Made by a program: the position numbers and the translations under genes. From Saprospiraceae bacterium (GTDB taxonomy: Bacteria > Bacteroidota > Bacteroidia > Chitinophagales > Saprospiraceae): 64,000 nt of DNA. The stretch is taken from the NCBI GenBank assembly GCA_016708265.1, contig JADJGA010000014.1:104192-168191 (forward strand), in the 5' to 3' direction. Positions 8,957 through 18,789 of the stretch are shown here, piece after piece (position 1 is the stretch's first letter; every line of letters starts with the position of its first letter). The notes below the pieces were generated by a model. That model searched no databases. It worked only from the letters and a program-made list of their open reading frames with translations, and was not told the DNA's origin.

Positions 8957-11900
8957 TTCTTTTTAGGAATTGTAGTGGTTTTAGTAAATGAAATACTCTT
9001 TATGGTGCCTTGGATATCAACACCATTTTGTGATGGAAATACATAATAGGCACCAAATTCTTGTTTGCCATTGGTCATCCTGCTTGCTACAATATTATCC
9101 CGGGAAAGAATGTCGATGACTATGTTTCTCTGTGTGGTGTTGAAATAATTATTGTACAATGTAAATGGAGCAGTAAATGGAACTGGATTCATGTTGGAAT
9201 GCACAAAAGTTGTAATCACACTTTTCAATTGTCGATAATGCTGCCAGCCCCGCATATGAGGAGCATATGTGATACCTGTCTTTGGTGGGGTAGTGGTAGT
9301 TAATGTCAAATGACCTTTAATTCCACTTAATGCAGGTTTATAGATGGAAGAAGCAGTACCTGTTGCACCTGATGATAAGGATTCTGTCACTCCAAATGCT
9401 CCATTGATCGTACCCCGATTTAATGGACTTAATATAGGAGCAGTAGTATGCCAGGTTATATTGCTGGCATATAGTCTTGATTGCCATGTATTGGCAAGAG
9501 CGGGAACTGTTATAAAAGGATTGACTAAACGTAAATCTGTTATAGCTTGCAATCTAATCATGTTAACTGTTATCCATGGAGCTACTATGTTTCTTCTTAC
9601 TACGTCTCGAAGGTACAGATTAGAACCAATTTCTCCACTGTCAGCATATGGATCAAACTCATCAGGATATTCATCTTTCAAATAGAATTTTACCCTTGGT
9701 GTGAACTCCCTTGATGTAGTATTTTCGCCTACCTTAAATGCACGACGATCCACCCATTCTAAGTTCTCATTGAAATCATTTTCAAAGTCTAACCATTTTA
9801 ATTCACCAAAGCTATTTTCTGCTACTTGCCAATTGCTATTCATTTTCAATTTATCATACCATGTATTATATTTAGATGTCTTGAAGTAGTAGCTAAATAT
9901 TTCTCTCTCATACTGTCCCACTTGACCACCTGGTAATGTAATTTTCTTGAATTGATTACTGTTTACTGTGCTTAAGCCAAGAATGGAATGCAAGTTTTGT
10001 ATCCCGGATTGAAGTGTTAGATTAGAAATAGATCCCATACTTGAAGCACTAAAAACAATCCCTTGACTGCTATTGTTCCTTCTTACAGGAACATCTTTTC
10101 GTATGATCTGCAGGCAATAAATCTTATCAGGATTCAGATCTGTCACATTAAAGGCAATAACTCTGGTGCCATCAAGTATGTAAGCATCCTTAGTAATGAC
10201 TTCATTGTCTTCTGAAGTGAACTTGGCAGTGAAGGTAGTATTGTATTCACTAACATCGCCTTCAGAAGTCAAGAATGTATTTCTGCCATTGAGTAATCGA
10301 ATATATCCGAAGTTTTCTTGCGTTTCTCCTTTCAAAAAGTTATGCTGATTTCTATATGGATAAGTGAAATTCAAATTTTCTTCTACTACGTGATCAGGCT
10401 CAGGACCAGTCGTAAAATTGGAAGTACGAACTTCACTAAAAACACTTCCTCTCAATCTCAGGTCATTGCCGTTTTCTCTTAACCTTGCTTCTACTCTTAT
10501 ATTATATTGTGTATCTCCATATAAAGCATCTATTGGATCGAAGGTATAGATATTGTTTTCTTCAGACCACGAACTGCTACCTGTAATGTTGGCTGTAGTG
10601 CCATTTTTTATCAAAGAAAATGAATACATATAGGGTTGTATTCTTCTTATCGATGGTGGGTCTATTTGCGAAACATATTCAGGTATTTCATATATTCTAT
10701 TCATTTCCATAGAAAAGGCTACTGCACAAGTTGTATATACTGATACATCAGTGCTGCCATCGTGAGGTGTGACATCTTGTATAAGTGTCACATCTCCAAA
10801 TGGATTGCCTGTATGCACTGGGTGACATACTGTGCCTGCTTCCAAATTGAAACTACAATTTCCGGATGCCAGGCCATCACATATATCATAATACATGCTT
10901 CCTCTGCCCGATATCCATTCCGGATTGGGGAGTCCACCCTGAAGAATGAGTGCAGCACCTGCTGATAAAATATTTGCTTCAATCACATCGAAAAACAAAT
11001 TGATTCTAATGCCAAATCTTCCTTCTATGCCCGCATACATTTGTCCCATGGCATACCAACCATCAGAGCCGGGAATCATGCCGGTGCCAGCGCATGTTCG
11101 GTCTCCTTCAAGGGCTTTAGTAATATTGATATCAAAACCCATAACAGCGTTTAAAGCGAAGAAAAATGGAAAGAACTCTGCATCAAAACCCATACGCATA
11201 GTCATGCCAAAGGCAAACCCTGATCCTGTAGGAACTGGTCTTGGATTCCCAGCCAAAAATGCTCCTGGATCACCTGTGGTACTCGCATTCAGACCCCGAT
11301 TAAATATTCGTACAAAATCAGCATGGGGCTCTGGCATGACAGTAGGTACTCCATCCCCAATCATAAGGTAGGTAGTGACCTCAGCAAGATTTTGACCACC
11401 GATGCCCAATGCTACTCCACATCGATTGGTTGGTGTCCCCATCCAAAAGTAATTTTCTTCAGGTGATGCTTTGAAAGTAGCCCAGACCATAGCATGATCT
11501 GCAGTCCAACCAGATGGTGGATTTGGTACAGAACCTAATCCATATAAGATAGGCGAAGATGTAGGCACTTTGAGTTTTACGAAAAATTGTCCATTGAATG
11601 TAGCAGGTGCAGCAGCCGGTGTGTTGAGCGTAAGTCTTACATATCCTGCTACCGGGCTATTGCCTTCTCTTCCGAGGGTAGCTATGCTGATACCATCAGA
11701 CATGACTCTAAAAGAACCTGTAAGTTGTATCATAGTGAGTCCATGAGCAAAACTAAATGTAGCTTCTAATTCTACATCGAGATTATAAGCTTGACCATTG
11801 TCATTGGATCCAAGGATGACCATGAATTTCAATCCCAGATCAGTAGCAAAATGGGGTTCATATGGCATCGATTCTCTGGGTCTGGGTGGTGCACTTGATG

Positions 11901-14900
11901 GTGTCATAACACTGCCTCCACTTGGCAATGCGCCTGTTCTCCGCATATGATGATAAAATCCACCACCAAGTCCATATAGGGAGACTCCAGAAAATAATGT
12001 AATGCCTGGGGTAAAGATAACTGTTCCATCTACATAAAAGAAAGAATACCACTGGGGAGTATTGAATGTTGAAGCAGCAGCCTCTTTATATGTGCCAAAA
12101 TCAGCGTTTATATCAATACCTATTCTCATTCCGAGATTCAGTCCCACCGTCAATCCACCTCGTACACCTTCAAGGGTTGGAGTCTTATAAAATTCAAGAT
12201 ATCCAGCCAGTGTGACATCAGATGATTCTATATTTAAGTCGATTCGTTCCAATTGTACACCAGTGACATCAAATCGTTGAGGCGAGGCAGTGAGATCCAT
12301 ATTTATTAGAAGTGAGACCTTTGCTGCAGCTGAAAATCCACCTTCGCTGCCTGTTAAAGTAAGTCGGGGCTGAATGGTTATTTTATCATTTGAAAAACTA
12401 AAATGATCCAGCCCTATTGGAAATCCTGACAATGTAGATTCACTGCTTTCGGCAGGTAAAAAAAATAGGGACTCATCATTATCGAACCAGGCATCTCCAC
12501 CTTCGGATCTACCTCCGCCAGGACCACCAAAATCTCCCAGACCGGTCAAAGAGTATGCAAATGCTGTTGTATCAAATCCTGTTTCGGAATTGACTCTTAA
12601 ATTCTGTATCACAATCTGAGGCATATTAAGTGAACCTGACATAGGTCTTTCACTCAAATTGCTATTACTTATACTTAGTGAAGCACAAAGATTTGCTTCT
12701 ATAAAACTTTCTGATCCAATAGACAATGTGATATAACTTCCCGTCCTAATTGTAGCCATTGCCATTGATACCGGAATCCTTAAGTTTTCAGCTGGTTTGA
12801 CTGAAACTACAAGGTTAAAATTTCCATCATGGTGCTCCAGGGCTGCACGATATTTCATGTATTGAGTAGCGTCAGCAATGGGAAGACCTAATTTGCCACT
12901 AAATCCAAAAGCCTCAAAATTATTCTGAACTATATCCAAAAATACGGTATCCAATGAAGCTGCCCAACCATTCATGTCTCCATTTCCATCCCATCTTAAA
13001 ATGTTTTCTGCCGATGCCCTGAAAGTTAAGCCAGTATTGTCAATAAACATATTGCGAAGTGCAAATGTCAATCTGTTGTGATCAGGACCTTGCAGATGCT
13101 CAGGAGTTTTAACGCTCAGTTCTTCCATATAAAAACCTTTCCAGGTATTCTCCATGCCGCTTCCGGAGAATGCAGGATGAAGGTACCCGTCAGGTAAGGC
13201 AGATCTCATTCCTTCCGGATTTTGAATATCTGACAAATCAATCCAAACATTTCTGGCTGGGGTGAATCCCCAACCTTCGGCACCCGGTATTTGGAAATTG
13301 TCCATATCCAGTCTTATCAATATATTTCCACCGTTGGTATATCTCCCGGCAAACCTCGCTTCTACCTGTCCTGTTTCTTTTATATTCCCGCGTTCATCTT
13401 CAGGCAACAACCATTCTCTCGTAAATCTGATAGATCCTGCCAGATTTAGGGCTTTGAAACCGTTGCAATCCCACTCAACGGAGGTAATGTTTGATATTGA
13501 TGGATTTTCAAAAGCTCCCTTGATCCTGAATTCATTAGTTGATCCCAATGGAAATACCTGATCCTGCGGCAGGTATAACCTGACATCATTTCCTAAACCT
13601 TCATTTGTAATACAAACCTGTGCACCTAAAGAAATAAAGCCATTCAATTCCTGCATCGTTGGAATTCTGATATTAACCACAATATCCATGTGAGCAGTAT
13701 CTTTTTTAAATGTCATATTTGTAACACCGATAATTATTCTGTTTTCACCTACCTCTTTATCAATTCCGATTGGCAAACTTACCTGTGATCCACTTGCCAA
13801 AAGGCTTAGTAATTTGCCTCCGGCCTCAATAGATGCTTCCATTGCATCAGCCGAAGTTTCATCCATCCCAAGAATTCTCCCAACTGATGATGTATGGCTG
13901 CTCAATGGGAAAGACTGGTCTCTAACCGGTGTTATTGTTCCTCCGATCATTTGTCGTGCAGCATTAAGTTGAACTCCTGAAAAATTAATTCGTACTTTTA
14001 TATTATTGAGAAATGGTATTACTATTGCTCCTGTACCATTGCTCGAAGTTCCGATGCCGGCTTCTGTCACTTCCACCGCAAATCCGGCAACAGTAAAAGT
14101 ATTTGAGCCATAAACTCCACCTGAAGCAGTATTGTCAGTAATACGAGGAAAGTCACATGGCGAGGAACATTCAGATTCAGAATTTTCGCCTTCAGCCTCA
14201 TCATCATCTTCTTCCATATCATACATTTGGGCACAGTAAATCATCTCTCTTGATGCGGCAGGATCTGCTATCTCACCTGCCTCTATAGAAAATCGACGAA
14301 TTGCACTTTGGTGATAAATGTCTGCATCACTAATTACTGAACCCGTCTGACAAGGAGATAATGTTGTGAACTGATCCGGGTTTTTGAGCCAGACCACTCT
14401 CCAGTAATAAGTATCATTTTGGCTGAATTGGTGGCTGATATTTATGTCTTTATAAACATCATTTATCCAGTTGTCTTGATCAAATAATCTGGCAGGAGTC
14501 GCATCAAAGGTGCCGGAAAATGGCTCCCAGTTTGGGTTATCTTCATTGAAAACATCCCTGTTATCATAAGGATTTCCCTGTATTTTTTTTAAAGTACAAA
14601 AAACAATTGAGTTATTATCAAATGATATGTTAGTTGCTACCTGAAGTACGCATTTTTCCCTTGTGACCAAATTGGGTACTATTGGAGGATTATCACCTTC
14701 TATTTTGAAAATTTTAAAAAGAGGAAGTGGATTTCCACTTACATTTCCTGTTGAAAAACTAAAATCAACATTGCCTGATGAAAATACAGCATCGTTTTCG
14801 GGCTCGTCCAAAATAGGTTTAGGCATACCAAAAACACAGGGATTTGATGAAAAGAATTCATTTAAATTTATGGTCTGATTGTATATATTATGGTCTTGTA

Positions 14901-16188
14901 ATGATTTGTAATATAATCTGACCAAGCCAGAATAACCAAACCTGTCGCCCCTTGTAAAAGCGCTGTTCTGATCATATAAAAACGGTTGATACTGTTCGTA
15001 TTCTGACCCAAAAGGATAATAGAAATCTAAAGAAGACGGAAAATGAACACTAAAATAATTGTGTAAAAAAAGAGAGGGACCTGGTCCCGATGTCCAGTTT
15101 GGGTTGTAATTAATTGTGCTTGTCAATAAACCCCCTGAACTTCCATGCTGGATGAAGGTGTTTAGCTGACCTTCCATCCTCCTCAGATTATCACATGAAG
15201 GTTGAAATCTGACAATTGGGAAAATATTATAAAAGGGTAAGGTGTCGCCTGGAGAGGGATAAACAAAGGAAGCATTAAAGGAGGGATTCAGACATTGATT
15301 GACCGGACCATAATAAAAAACTACTATTTGACTTTGTCCGTTGTTAAGATAATTAAGAGAAGAATTTATGCTTACTCTTACAGCATAAAAACCATTTTCC
15401 ATATCTTGCAAATCATCTGCTGTGAGAGTGTTATAAGAATAAGTTCCTATGTGTTCAGCTCTTATAACCCTGTCATACATGTCAAACAGTTCGGATGGAT
15501 TGCCCTGTTCAAAGAAATCGGCTGCAATTTCTTCAGTTGGCAAATGGATCAATTCCAGGGTGAAATCATCATCAATGCCGGGATTTAAATCAAGATTCCA
15601 GGAAAATGTGAGTTCGTCTGTTTCATTGTCTTGTAACCAAGAATTATTGACAGGAGACTGAATAACCGGTGGATTTCTGTACTGAACGCTGAAATTTAAG
15701 CAATTATTTTCACCCGGCAGAGAAAGCAATTGCTGAGTGATAACATCTCTGGCTTCAAGACAAATCCTGTAATCACCTTGTGGCAATTGTCGTGTAAGTT
15801 GAATCCTGCCTGCCAACGCAGAGGGAGAGATGGTAAAATCATCAATAGTTTGATTCTGGAATTCATTTATCAGTTGGTCCAAAGTAAAAACTCGTCCTCC
15901 CGGAGGAATCTCGATTTCTGCTCCATTTGCACTCAGTTGGTTATCAATATGTAAGCCCGAGCCTTCACCCGATAATCCTTGCATATTGAGCACAAAAAAC
16001 ACATTTTGCGATACCCCTGAGGTGTTGATAACGTTGATTAAAACACTCTCCTGTAAATTTTCCAATGAACCGGTAAGGACATCTGAAGAGGCTAAATTGA
16101 TCGTCAGATGATTCTGAGACCTTGCTAGAAAATGAACAAAAATAATAAATACTAAAATTGCTAAAGATTTTACATTATGAAATTTCAT
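8953..16188 (-). CDS. Giant (2411-residue) secreted surface protein, TANFOR-like
   Basis: A signal peptide (to about residue 25) is followed by a Bacteroidota-type N-terminal module (about 25-290): PQGDYRICLEARDV, a lone Cys in ENNCLNF, then NPPVIQSPVNN and an Ig-like sandwich. From memory this resembles the N-terminus of 'TANFOR domain' surface proteins. An acidic, Cys-containing hinge (MEEDDDEAEGENSESECSSPC, near 663) leads into a very long beta-rich region with many NxxxTxxF/LxL strands and Gly-rich turns (700-1750). An Ig-like bacterial domain lies at about 1800-1930 (VTPHDGSTDVSVYTTCAVAF). No enzymatic motif, membrane anchor or T9SS domain was seen. The frame is intact over 7.2 kb. It sits between a barrel gene 19 bp upstream and the overlapping FN3 gene. 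Confidence 0.75.
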   Translation of the reverse strand: MKFHNVKSLAILVFIIFVHFLARSQNHLTINLASSDVLTGSLENLQESVLINVINTSGVSQNVFFVLNMQGLSGEGSGLHIDNQLSANGAEIEIPPGGRVFTLDQLINEFQNQTIDDFTISPSALAGRIQLTRQLPQGDYRICLEARDVITQQLLSLPGENNCLNFSVQYRNPPVIQSPVNNSWLQDNETDELTFSWNLDLNPGIDDDFTLELIHLPTEEIAADFFEQGNPSELFDMYDRVIRAEHIGTYSYNTLTADDLQDMENGFYAVRVSINSSLNYLNNGQSQIVVFYYGPVNQCLNPSFNASFVYPSPGDTLPFYNIFPIVRFQPSCDNLRRMEGQLNTFIQHGSSGGLLTSTINYNPNWTSGPGPSLFLHNYFSVHFPSSLDFYYPFGSEYEQYQPFLYDQNSAFTRGDRFGYSGLVRLYYKSLQDHNIYNQTINLNEFFSSNPCVFGMPKPILDEPENDAVFSSGNVDFSFSTGNVSGNPLPLFKIFKIEGDNPPIVPNLVTREKCVLQVATNISFDNNSIVFCTLKKIQGNPYDNRDVFNEDNPNWEPFSGTFDATPARLFDQDNWINDVYKDINISHQFSQNDTYYWRVVWLKNPDQFTTLSPCQTGSVISDADIYHQSAIRRFSIEAGEIADPAASREMIYCAQMYDMEEDDDEAEGENSESECSSPCDFPRITDNTASGGVYGSNTFTVAGFAVEVTEAGIGTSSNGTGAIVIPFLNNIKVRINFSGVQLNAARQMIGGTITPVRDQSFPLSSHTSSVGRILGMDETSADAMEASIEAGGKLLSLLASGSQVSLPIGIDKEVGENRIIIGVTNMTFKKDTAHMDIVVNIRIPTMQELNGFISLGAQVCITNEGLGNDVRLYLPQDQVFPLGSTNEFRIKGAFENPSISNITSVEWDCNGFKALNLAGSIRFTREWLLPEDERGNIKETGQVEARFAGRYTNGGNILIRLDMDNFQIPGAEGWGFTPARNVWIDLSDIQNPEGMRSALPDGYLHPAFSGSGMENTWKGFYMEELSVKTPEHLQGPDHNRLTFALRNMFIDNTGLTFRASAENILRWDGNGDMNGWAASLDTVFLDIVQNNFEAFGFSGKLGLPIADATQYMKYRAALEHHDGNFNLVVSVKPAENLRIPVSMAMATIRTGSYITLSIGSESFIEANLCASLSISNSNLSERPMSGSLNMPQIVIQNLRVNSETGFDTTAFAYSLTGLGDFGGPGGGRSEGGDAWFDNDESLFFLPAESSESTLSGFPIGLDHFSFSNDKITIQPRLTLTGSEGGFSAAAKVSLLINMDLTASPQRFDVTGVQLERIDLNIESSDVTLAGYLEFYKTPTLEGVRGGLTVGLNLGMRIGIDINADFGTYKEAAASTFNTPQWYSFFYVDGTVIFTPGITLFSGVSLYGLGGGFYHHMRRTGALPSGGSVMTPSSAPPRPRESMPYEPHFATDLGLKFMVILGSNDNGQAYNLDVELEATFSFAHGLTMIQLTGSFRVMSDGISIATLGREGNSPVAGYVRLTLNTPAAAPATFNGQFFVKLKVPTSSPILYGLGSVPNPPSGWTADHAMVWATFKASPEENYFWMGTPTNRCGVALGIGGQNLAEVTTYLMIGDGVPTVMPEPHADFVRIFNRGLNASTTGDPGAFLAGNPRPVPTGSGFAFGMTMRMGFDAEFFPFFFALNAVMGFDINITKALEGDRTCAGTGMIPGSDGWYAMGQMYAGIEGRFGIRINLFFDVIEANILSAGAALILQGGLPNPEWISGRGSMYYDICDGLASGNCSFNLEAGTVCHPVHTGNPFGDVTLIQDVTPHDGSTDVSVYTTCAVAFSMEMNRIYEIPEYVSQIDPPSIRRIQPYMYSFSLIKNGTTANITGSSSWSEENNIYTFDPIDALYGDTQYNIRVEARLRENGNDLRLRGSVFSEVRTSNFTTGPEPDHVVEENLNFTYPYRNQHNFLKGETQENFGYIRLLNGRNTFLTSEGDVSEYNTTFTAKFTSEDNEVITKDAYILDGTRVIAFNVTDLNPDKIYCLQIIRKDVPVRRNNSSQGIVFSASSMGSISNLTLQSGIQNLHSILGLSTVNSNQFKKITLPGGQVGQYEREIFSYYFKTSKYNTWYDKLKMNSNWQVAENSFGELKWLDFENDFNENLEWVDRRAFKVGENTTSREFTPRVKFYLKDEYPDEFDPYADSGEIGSNLYLRDVVRRNIVAPWITVNMIRLQAITDLRLVNPFITVPALANTWQSRLYASNITWHTTAPILSPLNRGTINGAFGVTESLSSGATGTASSIYKPALSGIKGHLTLTTTTPPKTGITYAPHMRGWQHYRQLKSVITTFVHSNMNPVPFTAPFTLYNNYFNTTQRNIVIDILSRDNIVASRMTNGKQEFGAYYVFPSQNGVDIQGTIKSISFTKTTTIPKKK

Positions 16189-16207
16189 TTTCCTAAAATT
16201 TTAAGAA

Positions 16208-17911
16208 TTAAAAATAAAAATTGTAACCTAACCTCATTCTGTATTCATTTTTCGATTTCAGCTTTGTTGTTTTTCTAAGCATCCATGAGGAGGAAAAGGT
16301 GATTTTGTGGCTTTTTGCAATTGTCCAGTCAAGATTTGAGCCAAAATTAAAAACAAATCCATCTTTTGTATTGTCGGTTGTATTGAACCTGAATCCGGAA
16401 TTGGTTCTAAAATTCAGATTTTTTATCAGTGGTATCGATGCATTTAGCAGTATTCCATATCTCTGTGTAGCATAAGCACCGGTAATTGATGTTTTCTGGA
16501 ATTGCAAACCACCACCAAAAGTCCATTTGTTTTTACTTGAATATTTATAATTCAGGTTACTATTGATAGAGGAACTTGAAGAAGTGATAACATCTCCATT
16601 TACAAGATCAAATTGTTGATCAGAGAAGTAAAGGCTCAATAGATGAGGACTTTTTTTTGCAGGTTTATAGTTTAGAGAACCGTTAAATCCACTGTTATTA
16701 GTCGTAATTCTAAATGAATCAACTATTTCACTTATTTTAGGGTCGGAGTTTTGAACAAAATTATTATATCCGGCATTTAGATTTATCTTTTCATTTAAAT
16801 TCCAATTCAAGTTTGCGCTTAATGCCAATTTTCTTTGTCTTTGTCCTGTAAATCCGGAATTATTATAATATTGAATTCCGCTATTGGCAAAAAAGGACAA
16901 TTTTCCTTTTAAAAAATTTCCATTTAAATCTATCAAATAGTTTTCAATATTTTGTTGCAGGAAACTAACTCCAAGTGTTGAATAAAAGGGGTCAATATGT
17001 TGATATTTAAGTCCTATATTAAACTTATTGATCCTTACTCCCAGTTTTGCGTCATAAGCAAAAGCATAGCGACTCGTATTATTTACACCGGTTATTATTT
17101 TGATCCTGTTTAACCATTTTTGAGTATTTATATCTGTTTCTATCGAATCGCCAAATGCATTCGGAGTATTTACAGAGGTAGCTATGTTTGTCTGCAATGT
17201 TATTATTTTAAAAAAAGTATTATTGGTTTCTATCCCAAAGCCGAAATTTTCTTTGGGGTAGTATTTATATTTAATAAGTGTATCTGTTGAGCCTGAATTA
17301 ATTTTATCTTTTGCTTTGAATCCCATCAAAGAAATACGGTTTTGTGGCTTGCCAAAGCTTAATTTTATTCCATACATCATTCTTTTATAGAATTTGATGT
17401 CATAATTTTCAAGTTCAGGAAACGAATTTTGCTCTATCGTGTAGTTTTCTTTTAATTCACCACCAAATACTAACAGATTAAAATTTTTAGGGCTCAATTC
17501 CAGTCCACCTCCTAAAATAGTTGATCCGGAAGCAAGATATTGCGATATTGAAAAGGATCTGTAACCCCCATGGAGTTTGATCCATTTATAGCTTGGGCTA
17601 ATTCCGAACCTTTTAAAAGATGTAGTTGAAAAAGATGTTTGATAATCACTGTAAGCAAAGTTTAGCGGGACCTGAAAGATATTGAAAAAATTGAAATTTA
17701 ATGATGCACCTATATTGTATCCAAAAGGTGAATTGCTATTCTGTCCGGAGTTAAAATAGGAAGCAGAACCATTAAAACTACCATTTACTTTTACAGGTTT
17801 TGATTTTTTAAATGCAGAAATATCCTGACTATTTAACTCAGGTAAATTAAAAAAGATAATTATTGAGAATATCAGAAATAATTTATATTGCATTTGATAC
17901 TTCATTTCCAT
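16208..17911 (-). CDS. Outer-membrane beta-barrel protein
   Basis: The 567 residues have a signal peptide and then only alternating amphipathic strands (SLNFNFFNIFQVPLNFAYSD, KLHGGYRSFSI, LNLNAGYNNF and others). They end in MRLGYNFYF, the aromatic C-terminus recognised by the Bam machinery. Length and strand spacing suggest 20 or more strands with no plug domain, so this is a non-TonB barrel. It lies between the peptidase gene (10 bp) and the giant gene (19 bp). A role as export channel or outer-membrane anchor for its exported neighbours is inference. Confidence 0.8.
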   Translation of the reverse strand: MEMKYQMQYKLFLIFSIIIFFNLPELNSQDISAFKKSKPVKVNGSFNGSASYFNSGQNSNSPFGYNIGASLNFNFFNIFQVPLNFAYSDYQTSFSTTSFKRFGISPSYKWIKLHGGYRSFSISQYLASGSTILGGGLELSPKNFNLLVFGGELKENYTIEQNSFPELENYDIKFYKRMMYGIKLSFGKPQNRISLMGFKAKDKINSGSTDTLIKYKYYPKENFGFGIETNNTFFKIITLQTNIATSVNTPNAFGDSIETDINTQKWLNRIKIITGVNNTSRYAFAYDAKLGVRINKFNIGLKYQHIDPFYSTLGVSFLQQNIENYLIDLNGNFLKGKLSFFANSGIQYYNNSGFTGQRQRKLALSANLNWNLNEKINLNAGYNNFVQNSDPKISEIVDSFRITTNNSGFNGSLNYKPAKKSPHLLSLYFSDQQFDLVNGDVITSSSSSINSNLNYKYSSKNKWTFGGGLQFQKTSITGAYATQRYGILLNASIPLIKNLNFRTNSGFRFNTTDNTKDGFVFNFGSNLDWTIAKSHKITFSSSWMLRKTTKLKSKNEYRMRLGYNFYF

Positions 17912-17921
17912 TTAATTTTAA

Positions 17922-18731
17922 TTATAGAGATGATGTTTCAAGTATTACAGGTTTAACAAAGCTATGCATCCATCTTTTATAACCCCTGGCTGGTTGATGA
18001 ACAATTTCATCCACGGTTTTTGGAACAGCTCTTCTTGTATTGCCATCAAAATACATTTGATGAAAAAAATACATAAATGACTGGGCAACAGTCTCAGAAT
18101 GACTAGTGGTCGCTCCTTCATAATCATTTGCCAAATACTCAGCTGATAATGCTATTTGTTCGGGATTCATTCTTTCTACAACTGAAAATTTCCTTACAAA
18201 AAAGTGACCGCATTCATGCAAAACAGTTCGATGCTTTTTATTCTCTGTTGTAAAAACACCTTCATGGAATACTATGCTTTCATACATGATGTTTTCTTCC
18301 CTGTACGGCATACAGAATTTTGACCCTCCGATAACTCTTCCGGCTGAAGTGATACCATATGGTCTATTTGGATTACCTACTCTAAAGTTATGTGGAAGCA
18401 TATTAATATATTCAACAGGCAAAATTTCAATAGCTTCGGTTATTATTTGTATTTGAATATCAGTAGCATTAAATATATAAAATGTTTTACCTTGAATTTC
18501 AAGCTCACGTCTTGGTCCCCAAATTTCTTCAACCATATAACCAAAATCATCATGTCCGCTAGTTCCTGCAAGAGGATGTGGCTGACAATGATCGGAAACA
18601 TTGCATGTACAGCAAACATCAGGGTCTTCGGTATCTACACGCGATTTTACTTCTCTGCTCTGAGTGAATCCGGGGACCCTGACTATTAAAAAAATTAAAA
18701 TAATGAAGACATTAATCCATATAAGTTTCAT
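17922..18731 (-). CDS. Secreted HExxH zinc metallopeptidase-like protein
   Basis: The 269 residues have a signal peptide, a Cys cluster near the mature N-terminus (C40, C41, C43, C49), and the zinc motif H172-E-C-G-H176 in VLHECGHFF. A candidate third ligand, E213, lies in SHSETVAQSF, 37 residues after the second His. That is the spacing and context of gluzincins such as the anthrax lethal-factor-like (ATLF) group. No prodomain is obvious. In this operon it may process the collagen-like or giant protein (inference). Assignment to a named peptidase family is not possible from the sequence alone. Confidence 0.65.
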   Translation of the reverse strand: MKLIWINVFIILIFLIVRVPGFTQSREVKSRVDTEDPDVCCTCNVSDHCQPHPLAGTSGHDDFGYMVEEIWGPRRELEIQGKTFYIFNATDIQIQIITEAIEILPVEYINMLPHNFRVGNPNRPYGITSAGRVIGGSKFCMPYREENIMYESIVFHEGVFTTENKKHRTVLHECGHFFVRKFSVVERMNPEQIALSAEYLANDYEGATTSHSETVAQSFMYFFHQMYFDGNTRRAVPKTVDEIVHQPARGYKRWMHSFVKPVILETSSL

Positions 18732-18789
18732 AAAGCAATTGATTTAAAAATAATTGTAAATAATCTAATGTCTTAAATCAGATAAAGCT

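Noticed and set aside
10946..11371. 141-codon plus-strand frame inside the giant gene, and other long antisense frames at 9344, 13262 and 19477
   Set aside because: All lie opposite an intact, well-composed coding sequence. Their products are low-complexity shadows (for example the complement of collagen triplets).
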